38,165 bases of DNA from contig SXON01000210.1 of assembly GCA_005778355.1 (NCBI GenBank), forward strand, positions 1-38,165, given 5' to 3'. The stretch is from Pseudomonadota bacterium. Lineage in GTDB: Bacteria; Myxococcota_A; UBA796; SXON01. Under the pieces are notes generated by a model that saw only the letters and a program-made list of their open reading frames with translations, was not told the DNA's origin and did not search any database. Below are positions 26,207 to 33,951 of the stretch, piece after piece; position 1 is the stretch's first letter; every line of letters begins with the position of its first letter. A program made the translations under genes and the position numbers.

Positions 26207-26989
26207 ATGTTTCGCACCCTCGTCGCCACGATGTTGAGTTTCTTCCTGTCCTTCGCCTGTCACGCCGCTCCGGCGTCGAAGGTCAAGATCGAGGAGCTCC
26301 CGGCCGCCGGGGCCTTCCCCCACGAGATCCTGGGGCGGGTGCTCGCCAAGCACGTCAACGCCGAGGGCAAGGTCGACTACAAGGCCATCGCCGCCGAGCG
26401 CGCCGACCTCGACCTCTACGTCGCCTACCTCGCCGCCACCTCGCCGGACAAGCACCCCGAACTGTTCCCAACTCGCGACGATCAGCTCGCCTACTACATC
26501 AACGCCTACAACGCCTTCGCCATCTCCGGTGTCATCGACCGGCCCGGCCTCACGGGGGTCAACGACAACATCGCCGACTTCTTCTACTTCACCAAGTACC
26601 GGATGGGCGGCAAGAAGATCAGCTTGTACGACCTCGAGAACAAGGTCGTGCGCAAGCGCTACAACGACGCCCGCGTGCACTTCGCGCTCAACTGCCAGTC
26701 GGGCGGCTGTCCCCGTCTCCCGGCCGAAATCTTCGACCCGAAGGCACTCGACGCGCAGCTCGAGACCATGACCAAGGAGTTCGTCACCACCACCGCAAAG
26801 GTCGAGCTTCGTGACGACGGCAAGGTGCACGTCTCCCAGATCTTCGAGTGGTACGCCGATGATTTCAAGTCGGCCGGGGGACCGGTCGCGTTCATCAACG
26901 CGCACGGCGGCAGCGTGCCGACCGGCAAGGAAGTGGCCATCATCCCCTACGACTGGACGCTGATCGCGCAGCCCGGGCGGGCTCCCTAG
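26207..26989 (+). CDS. Secreted DUF547 protein
   Basis: 260 residues with a Sec signal peptide (MFRTLVATMLSFFLSF, cleavage likely after CHA). The mature part has DUF547 hallmarks: ADLDLYVAYLAATSP, DDQLAYYINAYNAFAI, KISLYDLENKVVRKRY, FALNCQSGGCP and the C-terminal IFEWYADDF. The conserved Cys and Asn-Ala-Tyr-Asn residues suggest a papain-like or transglutaminase-related fold, but function is unknown in the family. It starts 43 bases after the defence-like operon, on the same strand; base composition does not change visibly, so it may share the transcript. Confidence 0.9.
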   Translation: MFRTLVATMLSFFLSFACHAAPASKVKIEELPAAGAFPHEILGRVLAKHVNAEGKVDYKAIAAERADLDLYVAYLAATSPDKHPELFPTRDDQLAYYINAYNAFAISGVIDRPGLTGVNDNIADFFYFTKYRMGGKKISLYDLENKVVRKRYNDARVHFALNCQSGGCPRLPAEIFDPKALDAQLETMTKEFVTTTAKVELRDDGKVHVSQIFEWYADDFKSAGGPVAFINAHGGSVPTGKEVAIIPYDWTLIAQPGRAP

Positions 26990-27005
26990 CGCCCCCTCGG
27001 CTACG

Positions 27006-27689
27006 ATGGTCGCGCACGTGCTCCTCCTCCTCGCCGCTTGCGTGCCGCCGTCGGTCATCGGCCTTCGCTCCGACGCCACGATGCCGCTCACCTCGGAGCT
27101 GTCGGCCGCCTGGGGCGCCTTCCCCGAGTTCACAGAAGACGACGACTACACGCTCGCCGAGGCCAGCGTGGCCGGGGTCCAGGCGCGGCAGCGGCTGTCG
27201 AACCGCGTGGCCTTCTCAACCTCCTTCGGCGCCGTCCCGTCGATGCTCGACGAGGCGGTGTGGGGCGCGGGCGACCTCGAGCTCCAGGTGCAGGCCATCG
27301 CCGAGGAGCCCGTCGACCTCCAGGTGACGGTCGGCGTCGACGGCTACGTGCTCGGCGAGCCCGACAGCACGCCCAGCGTGGCGCTCGGCACCCACCTCGG
27401 CCTGTTCCTGTCGCGACGCCTCCCCGGCGACCTCCACCCCTTTCTCGGGGGGAAGATCAACCCCGTCTTCGTGCAAGGCAAGCCCTACCCGTGGATCCAG
27501 TACGGCGGGGGCCTCTCGTGGCGGCCGGTGCTCGACAGCGCCACGCGGGGGCTCCTGGCGGTAGAGGCGAGCCGCTACGAGGGCTTCGGCGTGAACTTCC
27601 TCGAGGAGGGCGGCGGCGACCCGGGCGACATCCAGACCTGGGGCTTCCTCGTGCAAGCGGGGGCGAGCTTCGGGCCGACGTATCGGTGA
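27006..27689 (+). CDS. Outer-envelope lipoprotein, beta-rich, unknown function
   Basis: 227 residues. A very short signal ends in LLLAAC (lipid Cys12). The mature protein alternates short polar/hydrophobic stretches (DLELQVQAIAEE, DLQVTVGVDGYVLGE, LGTHLGLFLSRRL, FLVQAGASFGP), as in outer-membrane barrels or beta-sandwiches, and ends in an aromatic residue, tyrosine, two residues before the C-terminus. No catalytic motif. It follows the DUF547 gene by 16 bases and is probably cotranscribed. I do not recognise the family. Confidence 0.75.
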   Translation: MVAHVLLLLAACVPPSVIGLRSDATMPLTSELSAAWGAFPEFTEDDDYTLAEASVAGVQARQRLSNRVAFSTSFGAVPSMLDEAVWGAGDLELQVQAIAEEPVDLQVTVGVDGYVLGEPDSTPSVALGTHLGLFLSRRLPGDLHPFLGGKINPVFVQGKPYPWIQYGGGLSWRPVLDSATRGLLAVEASRYEGFGVNFLEEGGGDPGDIQTWGFLVQAGASFGPTYR

Positions 27690-27779
27690 GGCTGGAGGCT
27701 GCAGGCTGGAGGGCGGAGGCCGGAGGGGGGGTTTCGGCGATGCGGCCGCCGCTCCGAGCTGAAGTCCAAAGCCTAGAGC
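27690..27779. repeat. Short tandem GGCTGGAGG-type repeats between convergent genes
   Basis: The gap holds imperfect repeats of GAGGCTGGAGGCTGCAGG followed by GGAGGCCGGAGG, then a second pair, AGCCTAGAGCCTAG, near the minus-strand stop. The purine-rich block has no hairpin with a T-tract. It separates two convergent lipoprotein genes. Confidence 0.6.
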
Positions 27780-28289
27780 CTAGCTCTCAGCCAGAAACCG
27801 GTCCCAAGGCAACACGCAGAAGCCCTTCCGCACCGCGTCGGCCCAGCGCACGCGGAAAACGTCGGGACCGCGAGTGCCCTTGCCCTGGTCGGTGAGGTAG
27901 CCGCAGCCGGTGTAGGAGGCGGCCTTCGTGCCCGCGCCGGCGCGCTGCTCAGGGGTGTCACAGGTGACGACGCCGGTCGCATCGGCGCCGGGCTCCCCGT
28001 CGAGGGGGCGGCACAACTGGGGTCGTTCCACCTCGAAGACCGTCACCTTGTAGGGCACGCTCAGGAGCTTCTGGGTGCGGCCCAGCAGGCCGAGCCCGCG
28101 CAACACACGCGCGCTGTCACGATTGCCGCCCTGGACCAGCGCCCGAAGCGAATCCAGCGGGACCACTTGCAGCCAGGTCTCGTTGCCAGCGGCGGCCGGG
28201 AGCTTGCTCACCCAGGCCACCTGGAGCTGCTCGGGCACGGGCTGCAGGGGCTCACAGGCCAGCGCGAGGCCCAGGAGCGCCAGGATCAC
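27780..28289 (-). CDS. Small lipoprotein, unknown function
   Basis: 169 residues from a GTG that overlaps the nagZ stop (GTGA). The signal MILALLGLALAC gives lipid Cys12. The mature part has four further cysteines, at positions fitting CRPLDGEPG, VTCDTPEQ, YTGCGYL and GFCVLPWD, which could form two disulfides. No known domain. Co-transcription with mce and nagZ is clear from the overlaps. It may be an envelope protein, perhaps linked to peptidoglycan recycling by context only. Confidence 0.75.
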   Translation of the reverse strand: MILALLGLALACEPLQPVPEQLQVAWVSKLPAAAGNETWLQVVPLDSLRALVQGGNRDSARVLRGLGLLGRTQKLLSVPYKVTVFEVERPQLCRPLDGEPGADATGVVTCDTPEQRAGAGTKAASYTGCGYLTDQGKGTRGPDVFRVRWADAVRKGFCVLPWDRFLAES

Positions 28290-29395
28290 GACTGCGCGCC
28301 CTCGGCCGCCGCGCGCAAGGCAAGCTCGGCATGGCGGGCACAGCCGAGCTCGTCGAGACCTGGGGTGGGCGAGAGGTTGCGCAGGAAACGTTCACGCAGC
28401 GCGTGCCAACGACGGTTGGCGGCCACGGCGCGGTCGTCTTCCAGCTTGTCGGTTTCCGAGAGGCGAATCAGCCCCTCCCAGGCGTCGTGTGCCAGTTGCA
28501 GCTCCTTGCACACGAGGAACACATCGACGGTGGCCTCCGAGGCCTTCGCGAGCTGGTGCTCCAGCGGGTAGCGGCCACGCACCGCCTTCATCTCGAGATC
28601 GTCCGACACGATCACCCCGTCGTAGCCCATGCGGCGACGCAGGATGCCGTCGAGGATGCGTCGCGACATCGTGGCCGGGGCCTCTTCGTCGAGCGCCGGG
28701 TAGAGCACGTGCGCGGTCATCACCGTGCCCACGCCGACGGCCACCGCCGCCTGGAAGGGGGGCAGCTCCACGTGCTCGATCTCGTCGGGATCTTTCTCCA
28801 CCACGGGTAGCTCGAGGTGGCTGTCGGTGGCGGTGTCGCCGTGCCCAGGGAAGTGCTTGGCGCAGGCGATGCAACCCTCGTCTTGCATGCCCTCGATGAA
28901 GGCCGCCACGTGTCGCGACACGCCCTCGGGCGTAGCGGCGAAGGCCCGGCGCCCGATGATGGGGTTCCTGGGGTTGCTATCGACGTCGGCCACCGGCGCG
29001 AAGTCGAGGTCGAAGCCCACGGCGCGCACCTCGCGAGCCAGGGCGCGACCGACGGCCCGGGTGAACTCGAGCTTGCCCACGTTGCCGACGAAGCGCATCG
29101 GCGGCCACACCGTGGCCGGCGCCTTCACCCGCTGCACCAGCCCGCCCTCCTGGTCGACGCAGCGGATCGGGGGCAGCTCGCCCGGCAGCAGCGACTTCAG
29201 CTCGCGGTTGAGCTCCAGGACCTGCCGGGGCTCCTCCACGTTGCGGGCGAACAAGATGAATCCGCCCGGGCGCGCGTCGCGGATGAACGCCCGCTCGTCG
29301 GCGTTGAGCGAGGGACCGGCGAGGCCGATGACGAGGCGCTGACCGGCGCGGCGCTTGCGGTCGGCCGTGGTGGTGGTGAGTCCGACAACGTTCAC
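28286..29395 (-). CDS. nagZ: Beta-N-acetylhexosaminidase, GH3 (NagZ type)
   Basis: 369 residues, the NagZ size. CVDQEGGLVQRV, the signature KHFPGHGDTATDSH (Lys180-His181, His185) and the nucleophile Asp265 in VIVSDDLEMKA are all present. NagZ removes GlcNAc from anhydromuropeptides in the cytoplasm during cell-wall recycling; no signal peptide is visible, in agreement. The first 20 residues are poorly conserved and the GTG start overlaps the epimerase stop (GTGA), so it is probably right. The next gene also overlaps by four bases. Confidence 0.93.
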   Translation of the reverse strand: MNVVGLTTTTADRKRRAGQRLVIGLAGPSLNADERAFIRDARPGGFILFARNVEEPRQVLELNRELKSLLPGELPPIRCVDQEGGLVQRVKAPATVWPPMRFVGNVGKLEFTRAVGRALAREVRAVGFDLDFAPVADVDSNPRNPIIGRRAFAATPEGVSRHVAAFIEGMQDEGCIACAKHFPGHGDTATDSHLELPVVEKDPDEIEHVELPPFQAAVAVGVGTVMTAHVLYPALDEEAPATMSRRILDGILRRRMGYDGVIVSDDLEMKAVRGRYPLEHQLAKASEATVDVFLVCKELQLAHDAWEGLIRLSETDKLEDDRAVAANRRWHALRERFLRNLSPTPGLDELGCARHAELALRAAAEGAQS

Positions 29396-29805
29396 TGGTG
29401 CTCCCCGGGGTACTCTGCCAGCTCCACCAGCACCCCGTCGTTGCAGCGCGGATGCGCGAAGATCACGCGCGAACCGTGGGCGCCCGCGGTGGGCGCGGGA
29501 CTGAGGAACTCCCAGCCCTTCTCGCGGAGACGTGCCACGTCGGCGTCGAGGTTGTCGCTGGCGAAACAGAGATGATGCAGGCCGCCGGGCCGCTTCTCGA
29601 GGAACTTCGCGATCGGCCCCTTCCCGTCGATCGGGTGAACCAGCTCGATTCGGGTGCCTGGGACCGGGAAGAACGCGGTGGACGTGGACTGCGTCGGCAC
29701 ATCCTCGCGGCCCGCGTAGGCGAGGCCGAGGTCGTCGGCGAGGCGGCGGATCGCGCGCTCCAGGTCGGGGACGGCGATCGCCACGTGGTCGAGGCGAGTA
29801 ATCAT
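29392..29805 (-). CDS. mce: Methylmalonyl-CoA epimerase
   Basis: 137 residues. The start ITRLDHVAIAV has metal ligand His7; GLHHLCF (His77/78) and VLVELAE (Glu128) complete the vicinal-oxygen-chelate metal site. Length and order match methylmalonyl-CoA epimerase, which converts (S)- to (R)-methylmalonyl-CoA in propionate metabolism. I prefer the ATG at 29805; longer forms start in non-conserved sequence. It fits with icmF at the right edge, another acyl-CoA mutase. It is the first gene of the mce-nagZ-lipoprotein unit, divergent from the LURP-like gene with 57 bases between. Confidence 0.92.
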   Translation of the reverse strand: MITRLDHVAIAVPDLERAIRRLADDLGLAYAGREDVPTQSTSTAFFPVPGTRIELVHPIDGKGPIAKFLEKRPGGLHHLCFASDNLDADVARLREKGWEFLSPAPTAGAHGSRVIFAHPRCNDGVLVELAEYPGEHQ

Positions 29806-29862
29806 CCCGCGCGTTCTAACTCCGCCGTCGCGCGATACATGCCCGCCCCACACCGGAGCGTC

Positions 29863-30450
29863 ATGTCAACCGAAATCGTCACCTGGGGCCGCAAGTTCAC
29901 CGCGAACAAGGCCATCTTCTCGTTCCTCGGCAACGCTTTTCGCATCTACGGCCCCGAGGGCAACCTCCGCTTCTTCGTCAAGCAGAAGGCCTTCAAGCTG
30001 AAGGAAGACATCAACGTCTTCGCCGACGAGAACCAGTCCGACCTCAAGCTCAACATCAAGGCGCGTAGCTGGGGCGACTTCGGCGGCACCTACGATGTCA
30101 ACGACATCGACGGCAGCAAGCTCGGCGCCGCCAAGCGCGAGGGCTTCAAGTCGATGCTGCGCGACAGCTGGCTGGTGCTCGGCAAGGACGACGAGCAGAT
30201 CGCCAAGCTCGAGGAAGACAGCATGCTGATGGCGATGATCCGTCGCGTGTTCCTCAAGGGCTGGATCCCGCAGAGCTTCACGGTGAAGTCGAGCGCCGGC
30301 GACACCGTGGGCATCGTGAAGCAGCGCTTCAACCCCTTCCGCCTCACCTACGACGTGGACTTCGAGATGGACAAGGCGGGCGTGATCGACAGCAAGCTCG
30401 CCGTCGGCCTCGTGGTGCTGCTGCTCGCGATCGAGGGTCGCCAGAACTGA
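29863..30450 (+). CDS. LURP-one/scramblase-like protein
   Basis: 195 residues. The pattern FTANKAIFSFLGNAFRIYGPEGN, then strands KAFKLKEDINVFADENQ and a C-terminal GVIDSKLAVGLVVLLLAIEG, matches the LURP1/phospholipid-scramblase-related (Tubby C-terminal-like) fold. In this fold a beta barrel surrounds a hydrophobic C-terminal helix, which is visible here. Function in bacteria is unknown. The ATG has GGAG upstream. Confidence 0.82.
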   Translation: MSTEIVTWGRKFTANKAIFSFLGNAFRIYGPEGNLRFFVKQKAFKLKEDINVFADENQSDLKLNIKARSWGDFGGTYDVNDIDGSKLGAAKREGFKSMLRDSWLVLGKDDEQIAKLEEDSMLMAMIRRVFLKGWIPQSFTVKSSAGDTVGIVKQRFNPFRLTYDVDFEMDKAGVIDSKLAVGLVVLLLAIEGRQN

Positions 30451-30497
30451 AGGAAAATGGAGCCTCGCGCGATAGACAGGGACATCACGGAGTCCCC

Positions 30498-30944
30498 TTG
30501 CGCCTGGCCCCTTTCTTGTGCTTCATCCTCGTTGCCTGCGACCTCGGCTCTTTGACGGAGGATGCGCTCAAGGAAGGCGCGTGCACCGGCAACGAGTGCG
30601 TGTGTCCCGAGGAGTGCGACGTGAGCTGCGAGGCGAGCGAAACGTGCGAGGTGGTCTGCGCCGACGCGGCCTGCAACGTGGAGTGCACCGACAGCCCCGA
30701 TTGCGACGTCCAGGGCGGCAGCGATGAGGTGACCGTCAACTGCTCAGGCTCCGAGAGCTGCCAGGTGGAGTGCAGCCAGTCCTCGGCCTGTACCGTCAAC
30801 TGCAAGGACGTCGGCACCTGCACGGTCACCCTGCCCGACACCAACGGCACCGTGGAGAACTGCACCCAGGGCGAGAGCTGCACGGTCACCTGCGGGATGA
30901 CCGGCATCGCCAAGCAACAGGGCGGCGACGTCGTCTGCCAGTAG
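30498..30944 (+). CDS. Cysteine-rich lipoprotein with CxVxC repeats
   Basis: 148 residues from TTG. The signal ends LVAC (lipid Cys14). The mature part has 20 further cysteines, many in repeated C-x-V-x-C units (CEVVC, CNVEC, CQVEC, CTVNC, CTVTC, also CDVSC), with small polar residues between. It could form a disulfide-braced beta-solenoid on the cell surface. No enzyme motif. Similar Cys/Asp-rich lipoproteins are common in Myxococcota-type genomes, by general impression. The start has no strong ribosome site, so it is less certain than the frame. Confidence 0.75.
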   Translation: MRLAPFLCFILVACDLGSLTEDALKEGACTGNECVCPEECDVSCEASETCEVVCADAACNVECTDSPDCDVQGGSDEVTVNCSGSESCQVECSQSSACTVNCKDVGTCTVTLPDTNGTVENCTQGESCTVTCGMTGIAKQQGGDVVCQ

Positions 30945-30987
30945 GCAGCCCTGGTCGCCGCGGTACCATGGGCGAAGGAGCGTCCCC

Positions 30988-31308
30988 TTGGCCCACGTCG
31001 TCACCGAGTCGTGCATCCGCTGCAAGTACACGGACTGCGTCGCCACCTGCCCCGTCGATTGTTTTCGCGAGGGCGAGAACATGCTCGTCATCGACCCCGA
31101 CGAGTGCATCGACTGCCAGGCGTGCATCCCCGCCTGCCCGGCGAAGGCGATCTTCGCCGACACCGACCTGCCGGCCGACCAGTCCGCGTTCGTCGCCATC
31201 AACGCGCGCCTCGCCAAACAGTGGCCGAGCATCCGCGCCCAGAAGCCACCCTTGTCCGATGCCGACACCTGGAAAGACGTGGCCGGGAAGCGGAAGTTCT
31301 TGACCTAG
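30988..31308 (+). CDS. fdxA: 7Fe ferredoxin
   Basis: 106 residues from a TTG start with GGAG at suitable distance. The Cys spacing (9, 12, 17, 21, 25, 40, 43, 46, 50) matches the 3Fe-4S plus 4Fe-4S ferredoxin of Azotobacter, and the C-terminal extension is typical of FdxA. It is a small cytoplasmic electron carrier. Its TAG and the stop of the convergent E1-like gene share the tetranucleotide CTAG. Confidence 0.94.
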   Translation: MAHVVTESCIRCKYTDCVATCPVDCFREGENMLVIDPDECIDCQACIPACPAKAIFADTDLPADQSAFVAINARLAKQWPSIRAQKPPLSDADTWKDVAGKRKFLT

Positions 31309-31874
31309 GCGCCCCGCAGATCGCAGCGAAGCAACGATGGCCCGGGCAGGATCGGACGCAAGGCGCTCGCGACGGCGTCGGCGCTGCGGCCGTCGCAGGT
31401 GGCGGTCACCAGGCCAAGCGCGTCGGCCAGCACATCGGGGGCCACCGCGAGCTGCGGCGCGAAGGGACCGGCGCCCAGGTACCAGCTCACCACGAACACC
31501 ACCGGCGCCCGATGCGCCGCCGCGAGCTGCAGCGCCTCGTGGAAATGCCCGTAGGAGAGGCTACCGCTCCCGAGGAACACCACGCTCGCCTCGCCGGCGA
31601 GCCCGAGCCCCACGGCGGTGAGCGCGCGGGCCGAGGGCGATTCGCCAGGCGGCAACACCTTGTAGGGCCGGGCCTCGTCAAGTCGCGAGGCCTCGGCGCC
31701 CCTGAGGATGGCCGCGCCCCGCTCCCGCCGACCGGGCAGCAGCCAGGTCTTGCGTGGCGTCGCGGCGACGACCCCCTCGACGATCGACTCCACGCCGCGG
31801 GTACCGGCCGACACCGGCTGCGCCGCGCACCAGGCCCGGAAGGCCGAGGTGGTATCGCCCTCGCCGCCGTTCAC
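31305..31874 (-). CDS. Degenerate E1-alpha-like (TPP-fold) protein
   Basis: 189 residues from a GTG that overlaps the E2 stop. The centre, GSGSLSYGHFHEALQLAAAH (102-121) and RAPVVFVV, aligns with the thiamine pyrophosphate motif of dehydrogenase E1-alpha subunits (GDGxxxEGxFHEALN...NN). The Asp is Ser, the Glu is Tyr, and the closing Asn-Asn is replaced by Ser-Trp, so TPP and Mg2+ binding is probably lost. The protein is also about half the usual length. It may be a structural pseudoenzyme. See the matching E1-beta-like gene. Confidence 0.7.
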   Translation of the reverse strand: MNGGEGDTTSAFRAWCAAQPVSAGTRGVESIVEGVVAATPRKTWLLPGRRERGAAILRGAEASRLDEARPYKVLPPGESPSARALTAVGLGLAGEASVVFLGSGSLSYGHFHEALQLAAAHRAPVVFVVSWYLGAGPFAPQLAVAPDVLADALGLVTATCDGRSADAVASALRPILPGPSLLRCDLRGA

Positions 31875-33160
31875 CGGAGCTCCAGGACGAGCGACCAGGG
31901 GTTCTCGAGCGCGGCCTTGAGCGCGCTCACGAAGCGCGCGGCCACGGCGCCGTCGATCACGCGGTGGTCGAAGCTCGGCGACAGGTACATCATCGGCCGC
32001 ACCACGACCTGGCCGTTGAGCGCCACCGGGCGGTCGTGAATCTGGTTCACACCGAGGATGGCCACCTCGGGGTGATTCAGGATCGGGGTGGCGAATCGGC
32101 CGCCGATGTTGCCCACGCTGGTGATCGTGAAGCTGCCGCCGCTGAAGTCGTCGATCTTGCCCTTGCCGTTGCGGGTGCGCTCGGTGATCTCCGCGATCTC
32201 CCGGGCGATCTCGATGACATTCTTCTCCTGTACCCGCTTGATCACCGGCACGAAGAGCCCCGCCGGGGTGTCGGTCGCGATGCCGATGTTCACGTCGCGA
32301 CGGACGACGAGCTCGAAGGCCTCCTCGTCCATCACCGCGTTGAGCGTGGGGAACTCGCGGAAGACCATGCACAGGGCCTTCATCACGAAGGGCAGGTACG
32401 ACAGGCGCACCCCGCGCGACTCGGCCAGCGGGAGGAGCGACTTGCGCATCTCCATGAGCTTGCTGGCGTCGACCTCGTCGACGTAGGTGAAGTGCGGCGC
32501 GGTGCGCCAGGCCTGCACCATCTTCTCGCTGATCTTGCGGCGCAGGCCAATAATCTTGACGCGCTCGTCGCCCTGGACGGGGGACGGGGCCACGAGGGCG
32601 GGCGGCGCCTTGGGCTCGACCGCGACGGGAGCCGCGTTGAAGGCCTCGAGGTCGGCACGGGTGACACGCCCGTCCTTGCCGCTCCCCGGGACGGCGTCGA
32701 TGTCGAGGCCCCGCGCCTTCGCGTCGTGGCGAACGGCCGGGGATGCGAGCGCCTTCTCCCCGGGCGGACGCGGCATCTTCGCCGCCACCGCCGGGTGCAA
32801 GGCCGAGGGGGCGCTGGCGGTCGGCGCGGCGGCGGCGACGCTCACGGGCGCGACCACGAGTACGGGGGCGGAGGGCGCAGGCGTCGCCGCCTTCACCGGC
32901 GCGGCCACCGGCAAGGAGCCGCCACCACCCAGGTCGAGCTGCATCAACGGCGAGTGCACCTTGATCACGTCGCCTGGCTTGCCGCTGAGGCTCAGCACCT
33001 TGCCGGACTTCGGCGAGCTGATCTCCACCGTGGCCTTGTCGGTCATGATCTCGCAGATGGGCTGGTCGGTGGCCACATTATCGCCGACATTGACCAGCCA
33101 GCGCACCATCTCGCCCTCGACGACGCCCTCGCCGATCTCGGGCAACTCGAACACGTACAT
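31871..33160 (-). CDS. Dihydrolipoamide acyltransferase (E2) of a 2-oxoacid dehydrogenase-type complex
   Basis: 429 residues. A lipoyl domain (1-80) carries the modified lysine Lys42 in IMTDKATVEI. A Pro/Ala linker and a peripheral subunit-binding domain (about 137-175, ASPAVRHDAKARGLDIDAV) follow. The catalytic core (about 200-429) ends with SFDHRVIDGAVAARF, giving His399 and Asp403. This resembles branched-chain E2 (BkdB-type), but substrate cannot be fixed. The lipoyl group fits the lipA gene in the same operon. Translation begins at ATG 33160, 8 bases after the E1-beta-like stop, with a GGTGAT site. Confidence 0.92.
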   Translation of the reverse strand: MYVFELPEIGEGVVEGEMVRWLVNVGDNVATDQPICEIMTDKATVEISSPKSGKVLSLSGKPGDVIKVHSPLMQLDLGGGGSLPVAAPVKAATPAPSAPVLVVAPVSVAAAAPTASAPSALHPAVAAKMPRPPGEKALASPAVRHDAKARGLDIDAVPGSGKDGRVTRADLEAFNAAPVAVEPKAPPALVAPSPVQGDERVKIIGLRRKISEKMVQAWRTAPHFTYVDEVDASKLMEMRKSLLPLAESRGVRLSYLPFVMKALCMVFREFPTLNAVMDEEAFELVVRRDVNIGIATDTPAGLFVPVIKRVQEKNVIEIAREIAEITERTRNGKGKIDDFSGGSFTITSVGNIGGRFATPILNHPEVAILGVNQIHDRPVALNGQVVVRPMMYLSPSFDHRVIDGAVAARFVSALKAALENPWSLVLELR

Positions 33161-33168
33161 CAGATCAC

Positions 33169-33951
33169 CTAGGCGGACAGGGTTTCGGAGAGGGCCCGGG
33201 ACAGCGCCTCGGCACCGTCGCGCGCGTGCACTGCGAGCGGTTGTGCCTCGAGGCGCCAGAAGGCGGAGCCAAGCGCGGCGTGAAGGGGCGTGGCGTCGCC
33301 GTGGCCAACGAGGACCACGCGCCCAGTGCGGGCGACATGGGCGCCGATGACCGCCGCGTCACGACAGCCCCGCAGGTCGACGACCTCGGCGTCGCCCGGG
33401 GTGTCGAGCGCCAGCGCCACGCCCTCGCCCTCGGCCAGGAGGGTGGCCCCGCGCCCGGCGCGACGGGTGACGGGCGCGTCGCCCGGGTCGGCGCCGCCCA
33501 CGCGCCCATCGAGCGCCGAGGCCGTCACCAAGAGCACGGAAACTCCGGGCACAGCCAGCGCGGCATCGAAGAGGGCCACCGCATCGCCGGGGACACCGGC
33601 CACGCGGCAGCGCAGGCCGGCGGGCAGGCGCGGGAGGTCGGCGTCGACCGGCAGGGCTGCGAGCACCACGAGGGTGCCCGCGAAGGCCGAGGGGCGCCCG
33701 GCAGCGTCGGCGAGCGCCTCGGCGGCCCGCTCGAGGCCGCGCAGGTCGATGAGCTCCACCACGGGGCGCTTCCCGGCCAGCGCGAGCCCGGAGGCCACGC
33801 CCACCGCCGCCGCCTCGGAGAGGGGCGTGCGGACCTGGTTGCCGCCCACCTTGGCACACAGCCCGGCTGCGCCGACGGCCTCGCCCACCACGACCTCGCT
33901 CGCCGCGTGCGCGGCGAGACGTTTCAGCAACGCGTCGTGACCACTACTCAT
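33169..33951 (-). CDS. Degenerate E1-beta-like protein
   Basis: 260 residues. The N-terminal GEAVGAAGLCAKVGGN and VRTPLSEAAAVGVASGLALAG-RPVVELID align with E1-beta subunits of 2-oxoacid dehydrogenases. The expected later motif with GGHYHSQS (active-site His) is absent; the middle (about 95-160) is short and Ala/Pro-rich. So it likely keeps a fold and interface but not catalysis. Overlap ATGA with lipA. Alternative: an unusual E1 with other substrates; unresolved. Confidence 0.7.
   Translation of the reverse strand: MSSGHDALLKRLAAHAASEVVVGEAVGAAGLCAKVGGNQVRTPLSEAAAVGVASGLALAGKRPVVELIDLRGLERAAEALADAAGRPSAFAGTLVVLAALPVDADLPRLPAGLRCRVAGVPGDAVALFDAALAVPGVSVLLVTASALDGRVGGADPGDAPVTRRAGRGATLLAEGEGVALALDTPGDAEVVDLRGCRDAAVIGAHVARTGRVVLVGHGDATPLHAALGSAFWRLEAQPLAVHARDGAEALSRALSETLSA

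Noticed and set aside
31754..33172. A 472-residue plus-strand ORF over the E2 gene
   Set aside because: Antisense to a complete E2 with lipoyl, binding and catalytic motifs.
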